From an uncultured Luminiphilus sp. (GTDB taxonomy: Bacteria > Pseudomonadota > Gammaproteobacteria > Pseudomonadales > Halieaceae): a stretch of DNA of 53,876 bases. The translations under genes and the position numbers were made by a program. Below are positions 49,485 to 53,876 of the stretch, piece by piece. The notes under the pieces are model-generated. The model did no database searches. It was not told where the DNA came from and saw only the letters and a program-made list of their open reading frames with translations. Positions within the stretch are counted from its first letter, which is position 1. Every line of letters starts with the position of its first letter. The DNA lies in contig CAJJBO010000010.1 of the NCBI GenBank assembly GCA_905182485.1, forward strand, positions 1-53,876, given 5' to 3'.

Positions 49485-50084
49485 TCACGGCCCATCGCCA
49501 CTGATCTCTTTCAAGAGCTTATCCACTTTAGCGAGCAGTTGATCAACCGAATCGATGCCAAGCAGTTCATACTTAATCGTCTCGTCAAACGGCAATAACT
49601 GCGTCAACTGCCAGCAAACCCGCCATGCATCTGCGGCATCGGTTTGCAGGTTCAACTGTTTTATTTGCGGGTGTCGTAACAAGCCGGTGAGCACCTCAGC
49701 AAGCCCTACCTGATCGTCAGGGAGCGGCGCTAAAAGTGGCGCATCATGAACCACGACCTTCGCCTTGATCAATCCATCGGGTTCGCGCCATGTCGACTCG
49801 ATATCAAAGCGATGCTGCCCCTCAATCGTAATGCCCAATAAGCCATTGGCCAATTGATCCCAGTCCACAATATGAGCATAAGTCCCGTAATCACCCAGAT
49901 TAGGAGTCTCGAGAGACCCGCCAGAGATCTCCGACCCTTGTCGCAGCCACGCGATACCAAACCCCTCGTTTTCTCGCATACAGCGCGCTACCAAATCCAA
50001 ATAGCGCTGCTCAAAAATTTGCAAGGGGAATCGCCCTGAGGGCAGTAATACGGAAGACAACGGGAACAAAGCAATTTCAGTCAT
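49485..50084 (-). CDS. Stand-alone LON N-terminal domain protein
   Basis: 199 residues from ATG 50084. Begins MTEIALFPLSSVLLPSGRFPLQIFEQRYLDLVARCMRE, the LON substrate-binding (PUA-like) domain, and continues to VDQLLAKVDKLLKEI, with no ATPase or protease part. Single-domain LON proteins are conserved in gammaproteobacteria but poorly understood. The start overlaps the YkgJ-family gene by four bases. An upstream Met at 50186 is inside that gene and not conserved. Confidence 0.9.
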   Translation of the reverse strand: MTEIALFPLSSVLLPSGRFPLQIFEQRYLDLVARCMRENEGFGIAWLRQGSEISGGSLETPNLGDYGTYAHIVDWDQLANGLLGITIEGQHRFDIESTWREPDGLIKAKVVVHDAPLLAPLPDDQVGLAEVLTGLLRHPQIKQLNLQTDAADAWRVCWQLTQLLPFDETIKYELLGIDSVDQLLAKVDKLLKEISGDGP

Positions 50085-50347
50085 GACAAAGACGGCGCAG
50101 TAGCGATTTCTAGCAAGGTTAGCAGGTTCAGCGCCTCTGCCCGACTGGTCCCACAAACCGATGCTTCCGGTCGAAAATGCGCGCAAACCGACGGTCGTCT
50201 TGGATCATCGAACAACACACACTTCGACTCAGTTGACAGGTGCACACACGTCATACCCGCTGGCTTACCCTCAGGCATTCCCCAAAACGGCCGGCTAATT
50301 GCCGGCGCAATGCAGCAAGCGCCGCATCGAGGTCTGCACTCGCTCAT
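50081..50347 (-). CDS. YkgJ-family cysteine cluster protein
   Basis: 88 residues. MSECRPRCGACCIAPAISRPF holds the CxxxCxxCC N-terminal cluster of the YkgJ family, with CVHLSTESKCVLFDDPRRPSVC supplying the other cysteines. Likely binds zinc or an iron–sulfur cluster; function unknown. It overlaps the RND gene by one base at its start and the LON-N gene by four bases at its end. Confidence 0.9.
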   Translation of the reverse strand: MSECRPRCGACCIAPAISRPFWGMPEGKPAGMTCVHLSTESKCVLFDDPRRPSVCAHFRPEASVCGTSRAEALNLLTLLEIATAPSLS

Positions 50348-52875
50348 CAGGATTGCGCCCTTCCGAATGGCCTGAAGATGAGGATCAACTGAGGCAACAA
50401 CAACAGCGCCCCCGCGACGGCGGCAATCATCGCCACCACGGTGAGGACACCGAAATAGAGAAGCGGCGTGAAGTTAGATAACGTGAGCGTCGCAAAACCC
50501 ACCACCACTGTCAGCGTCGTGTAATACATTGCCCGTCCAATGCTACCGTGGCTGCGCAGCATCGCCGCATGATAATCACCATCAAGGGCAATTTCGTCGC
50601 GAAAACGATGCAAGTAATGAATACAGTCATCGACACCAATACCCACCACAATCGCGGCAATCGTAATTGTCATGATATCCAGCGGAATACCGGCTAACCC
50701 CATCAGACCCAACACTAAGCCCGCAGCGAGGACGTTGGGCGCTAGGGCAAGTAATGCAATCGATAATGAACGAAATAAGACCCAAAACATCAACCCAATC
50801 GCCAAGAAAACCGTGCCGAGTGTTTTAATTTGCGAGGTAAAAAGGCTTTGAAGCACGTTGTTATAAAGCACCAGCAATGACGTAAAGTGCAGCCGCTCAG
50901 GCTCAATGCCGGTCTCGCTCAAAATCTGTTCCTGCAATTCCCGCAAATAAGCATCCCGCCTGAGTGATTCACTCGTTTCCATCACGCGCACATTCAACCT
51001 CACTTCTTGCGCAGCGGCATTGTAAAAAGGCGTAATCAACGAGTCACTGACATCTTGAGGCAGGCTGTTTTCTATCAGCGCCAGTTCTACACCGCCTAGG
51101 CGACTGCCATACAACCGATCCATCACAGCAAAAGCGGTCGATAGCGACGTGACCTTTCCTGACTCTTCTCTGTCGTCAATAATTGCGTGAACCTGATCTA
51201 TCAGCTGTCGACCCGGCACCGAAAACCAATAACTGGTCTCCGCGTCACTGCTCGCGCCAAAGCTAAAATCAATGTCGAATGCCCCATCAAAAAAACCGCC
51301 TTCCTCGTCCCAATCTTCCTCCTCCGCATTGGGCGGTTGCTCCACTTCAATCGCAGTTGATACTTCAGGTGCCGACAGAATCACATCGAGAGGGATCGTC
51401 CCACCCAGTCGCGCATCGAGCAGCTCCATGCCTTGGTAGATTTCAGTGTGCTCTTTAAAGTAATCAATAAATCGGTTTTCAACTTCGAGTGAGCGAATGC
51501 CGAGACCCGAAACAATGATTAAAAAAACGGTCACTGCACTGACAAACACCCCATACCGCTGAACGATCAGCGCGAATTTTTGGGTGAACGGCGTGTCGGT
51601 GTGCTGCGACACTGCAGGACTCGTGTCTGGGATGATCACCATCAGTGCGGGCACAAGTGTAAAAACGGTGCAAAACCCGATCACGATTCCAGTCGTCATC
51701 ATCCAACCAAAGTCGATCACCGGCTGAAGACCCGCCACAACCAGTGACGTAAAGGCAACGATCGTGGTCATCGCAGTATATAAACACGGCACGAGCATCA
51801 ATCTCGCCGCGCCCGACGCCAGCTCACGCCTCGACTCAGCAGGCTGAGCGCGATGCAGCTCTCTATAACGAACCACCAAATGGATTGATAGTGAGAGTGT
51901 CACGATCAGCAATACGGCCACCGAATTTGAGGAGATGACGGTCATGCGCCAGTCCGTGGCAGCAAGCACTCCCAGCAGCAAGGTGGCCGTAGTGCTGCAC
52001 GCAGTTAAGGGAATCAACACCCATTTCCAGCTCCGGAAAATAATCCACATTGCGATGGCCATGACGAGCAAAATAGCAGAGCCAAAGGTCAATAAGTCCG
52101 ATTGCACGAAGCTCAGCATATCGGCGGCAATCATCGGCACCCCCCCCACGAAGATGCTCGCATAGGGTTTAAACCGATCCGCCACGCCGCGTACTGCCGT
52201 GACCAATCGACCCCTCTCGTCTCCGAGCCTTGCCAGGGCAATGTCATATTCCGCCTCGACTCGGGTCAAGCTGAGTGAGCCAGTCTCATCGAGCTCATCT
52301 GACAACGCCATCTGGCGCAACGATTCTCGCCGGTCCAATAATGTTTCAGCCTCTTGATCAGCCTCTAATGAAACCAAAATCCCAGTAAGATCGCCCTCCT
52401 CACTAACGAGTAGATTGCGATAGAGCGAGCTGGTAGTCAGCTCCGTCAGTGCTAACCGCCGATCGACCTCGGGATCACGGAGAGTGGGCATACTGTCGGC
52501 GCGAGCGAGATCAGTGAGTGACAGCGGTGGGCTTTCGAGTAACGGCACATCCAGTAATGTGGTCACCCCCGAAACGCCCCGCAGCCGGCGCAGCTCGTCG
52601 ACCATTGCGGTCAGGGGCTCGAGTGAATCAGGGGACAACAAAGGCGCATCAGGCTCCCAAGTCAGAATCAGAAACTCGCCCCCTGCATACTTTGCTGACG
52701 ACTCGCGAAAATACGCAAGATCAGGGTCCCCCTGCAATAATAGAGAGTCCGAGGACGCCTCTAATCGCAGGTTAGGTAATGCGACGACCGCGCTCCCGAT
52801 GACTGCGATTACTGCAACCACGACTAGCCATGGCCGTCGAAGCAACCTGTCATAGAACGTACTTACTAATTTCAT
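50347..52875 (-). CDS. MMPL/RND-superfamily membrane exporter
   Basis: 842 residues, intact, with the RND plan of two repeats: one N-terminal helix (WLVVVAVIAVIGSAVVAL), a large periplasmic loop, then five helices, repeated. HLVVRYRELHRA and the second-half GVDDCIHYLHRFRDE loop (TM4 Gly-Asp-Asp) are characteristic of the MMPL/HAE3 branch. A strongly acidic insert around residues ~500-530 (EEEDWDEEGGFFDGAFD) is unusual and lies in the second periplasmic loop. Substrate unknown; the family moves lipids and hydrophobic compounds. It overlaps mpl and the YkgJ-type gene. Confidence 0.88.
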   Translation of the reverse strand: MKLVSTFYDRLLRRPWLVVVAVIAVIGSAVVALPNLRLEASSDSLLLQGDPDLAYFRESSAKYAGGEFLILTWEPDAPLLSPDSLEPLTAMVDELRRLRGVSGVTTLLDVPLLESPPLSLTDLARADSMPTLRDPEVDRRLALTELTTSSLYRNLLVSEEGDLTGILVSLEADQEAETLLDRRESLRQMALSDELDETGSLSLTRVEAEYDIALARLGDERGRLVTAVRGVADRFKPYASIFVGGVPMIAADMLSFVQSDLLTFGSAILLVMAIAMWIIFRSWKWVLIPLTACSTTATLLLGVLAATDWRMTVISSNSVAVLLIVTLSLSIHLVVRYRELHRAQPAESRRELASGAARLMLVPCLYTAMTTIVAFTSLVVAGLQPVIDFGWMMTTGIVIGFCTVFTLVPALMVIIPDTSPAVSQHTDTPFTQKFALIVQRYGVFVSAVTVFLIIVSGLGIRSLEVENRFIDYFKEHTEIYQGMELLDARLGGTIPLDVILSAPEVSTAIEVEQPPNAEEEDWDEEGGFFDGAFDIDFSFGASSDAETSYWFSVPGRQLIDQVHAIIDDREESGKVTSLSTAFAVMDRLYGSRLGGVELALIENSLPQDVSDSLITPFYNAAAQEVRLNVRVMETSESLRRDAYLRELQEQILSETGIEPERLHFTSLLVLYNNVLQSLFTSQIKTLGTVFLAIGLMFWVLFRSLSIALLALAPNVLAAGLVLGLMGLAGIPLDIMTITIAAIVVGIGVDDCIHYLHRFRDEIALDGDYHAAMLRSHGSIGRAMYYTTLTVVVGFATLTLSNFTPLLYFGVLTVVAMIAAVAGALLLLPQLILIFRPFGRAQS

Positions 52876-53876
52876 GCGTAAACTTTATCCTCTAATGCCG
52901 CAATGAGTCGGGTATGCAACCCTTGAAAGCCACCATTACTCATGATCACAATCTTGTCACCGGGATGCGCCAGCGCCAGCGCTCGGCTGAGCAACGTATC
53001 AATGTCACTCACCACCTCTTGATGCTCATAGGCATCCAGCGCAGCCGAGAGATTCCAGTCTAGACCTGGCGGCTCAAACCAGATGACATGATTCGCCTCC
53101 TGGGCAGCCGCGCCCAACTCTGTTCGATACTGGCCCAGGCGCATGGTGTTGGAGCGCGGCTCCACGAGCGCAATGAGCTTTCCCGATGATTGTTCGGCCC
53201 GCATGGCGCTCAAGGTTACTGCGATGGCGGTGGGGTGGTGCGCAAAATCATCAAATACCGCAATATTATGAGGCGCTCCGAGCAGTTCTAATCTGCGCTT
53301 AATGCCTGCGAACGACGCTAAGGCGTTTACGGCATCAGCAGGATCGACACCCACCTGCGCAGCCGCTGCCACCGCTGCGGTTGCATTGGCCGCATTGTGT
53401 GCACCGATCAGCGGCCACCTGAGTGGGTAAGCCTTCCCGTCAGGCGTCGTAATCGTAAAAACATTCTCAGGCGCTGGGCCGGACCGCCACGACCACCCAG
53501 CAGTCGTCGTCTCGCTAGCAGCCGTCACAGTGCTGACCGCACTCCAGACACCGCGTGCCAAAACACGGTCAATCGCATCACCCTCGCCTCGAATGATGGC
53601 GCCATCGCCCGGAATGCAGCGAATCAAATGATGGAATTGGGTCTCAATCTCGGCCAGATCAGCGAAAATATCGGCGTGGTCGTATTCGAGATTATTGATA
53701 ACGAGCGTGTCGGGTCGATAGTGGACGAACTTAGAGCGCTTATCGAAAAATGCCGAGTCATACTCGTCGGCCTCTACAACAAAATACCGACCCTCGCCCA
53801 ATCGAGCCGACAGTCCAAAATTCACCGGTACGCCGCCAATCAGAAATCCGGGCGCCAATCCTGCTTGTTCCAGTAT
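52872..53876 (-). CDS. mpl: Mpl, murein tripeptide ligase (5' partial)
   Basis: Recycles L-Ala-gamma-D-Glu-meso-DAP onto UDP-MurNAc in peptidoglycan recycling. Only the last ~334 residues are in the window, and the frame is open to the right edge (ILEQAGLAPGF precedes the first Met at 53858). Mur-ligase features are VVEADEYDSAFFDKRSKFVH, LVINNLEYDHADIF, PLIGAHNAANATAAVAAA and FDDFAHHPTAI. The EADEYDSAF(F)DKRSK form separates Mpl from MurC. Its stop overlaps the RND gene start (ATGA). Confidence 0.93.
   Translation of the reverse strand: MLEQAGLAPGFLIGGVPVNFGLSARLGEGRYFVVEADEYDSAFFDKRSKFVHYRPDTLVINNLEYDHADIFADLAEIETQFHHLIRCIPGDGAIIRGEGDAIDRVLARGVWSAVSTVTAASETTTAGWSWRSGPAPENVFTITTPDGKAYPLRWPLIGAHNAANATAAVAAAAQVGVDPADAVNALASFAGIKRRLELLGAPHNIAVFDDFAHHPTAIAVTLSAMRAEQSSGKLIALVEPRSNTMRLGQYRTELGAAAQEANHVIWFEPPGLDWNLSAALDAYEHQEVVSDIDTLLSRALALAHPGDKIVIMSNGGFQGLHTRLIAALEDKVYA

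Overview
The window looks like chromosome of a marine-type gammaproteobacterium. The conserved blocks miaB–ybeZ–ybeY–corC–lnt–leuS–lptE–holA, cmoA–cmoB and argG / pyrC–rnt are typical gammaproteobacterial neighbourhoods. A second-type Lon, DUF1820, a CPXCG protein, a Baeyer-Villiger-type monooxygenase, an MMPL/RND exporter and a sulfatase would fit the OMG/Cellvibrionales (Halieaceae-like) group, but that placement is inference from gene content only. I see no rRNA, tRNA, CRISPR array, prophage or insertion sequence.

Layout. 1-5.3 kb: accessory genes on the minus strand (small membrane protein, sulfatase, GST, a DJ-1/PfpI protein, a TetR regulator), all but the small membrane protein visibly broken by frameshifts. 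5.4-10 kb: malic enzyme MaeB flanked by two ABM-fold monooxygenases and a carboxymuconolactone-decarboxylase-like protein. 10-20.5 kb: an unusual NtrC/LuxO-type response regulator without the sigma-54 contact loop, heme A synthase, Uup ATPase, an aromatic/aspartate aminotransferase, CmoAB, second-type Lon, DUF1820. 20.6-30 kb: plus-strand housekeeping run from miaB to holA (tRNA modification, ribosome/rRNA maturation, lipoprotein acylation, LPS assembly, replication). 30-42.6 kb: MFS transporter, then the SOS mutasome genes imuA, imuB and dnaE2, each with its own near-perfect LexA operator but separated by OsmC, an exported KatG, a DUF885 lipoprotein and a lipocalin. 42.6-53.9 kb: CPXCG protein, monooxygenase, argG, pyrC–rnt, a D-aminoacylase-like amidohydrolase, then a tightly overlapping mpl–RND–YkgJ–LON-N cluster running off the right edge.

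Data quality matters for reading this annotation. From position 1 to about 31.2 kb, at least 15 genes carry single-base indels, many in homopolymers, including genes that should be essential (leuS, lnt). From 31.3 kb to the end I see none. The breaks are therefore more likely sequencing or assembly errors than pseudogenes, and I give full-length spans for the genes concerned.

The most interesting biology is the dispersed SOS mutasome: three operators, two of them identical over 25 bp, one embedded in a perfect 40-bp palindrome that ends at the imuB start codon, and almost no room for a ribosome binding site before imuB and dnaE2. Oxidative-stress genes (katG, osmC-like) are interleaved with it. 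Secondary points are the sigma-54-loop-less LuxO-like regulator and three small tandem-repeat loci.
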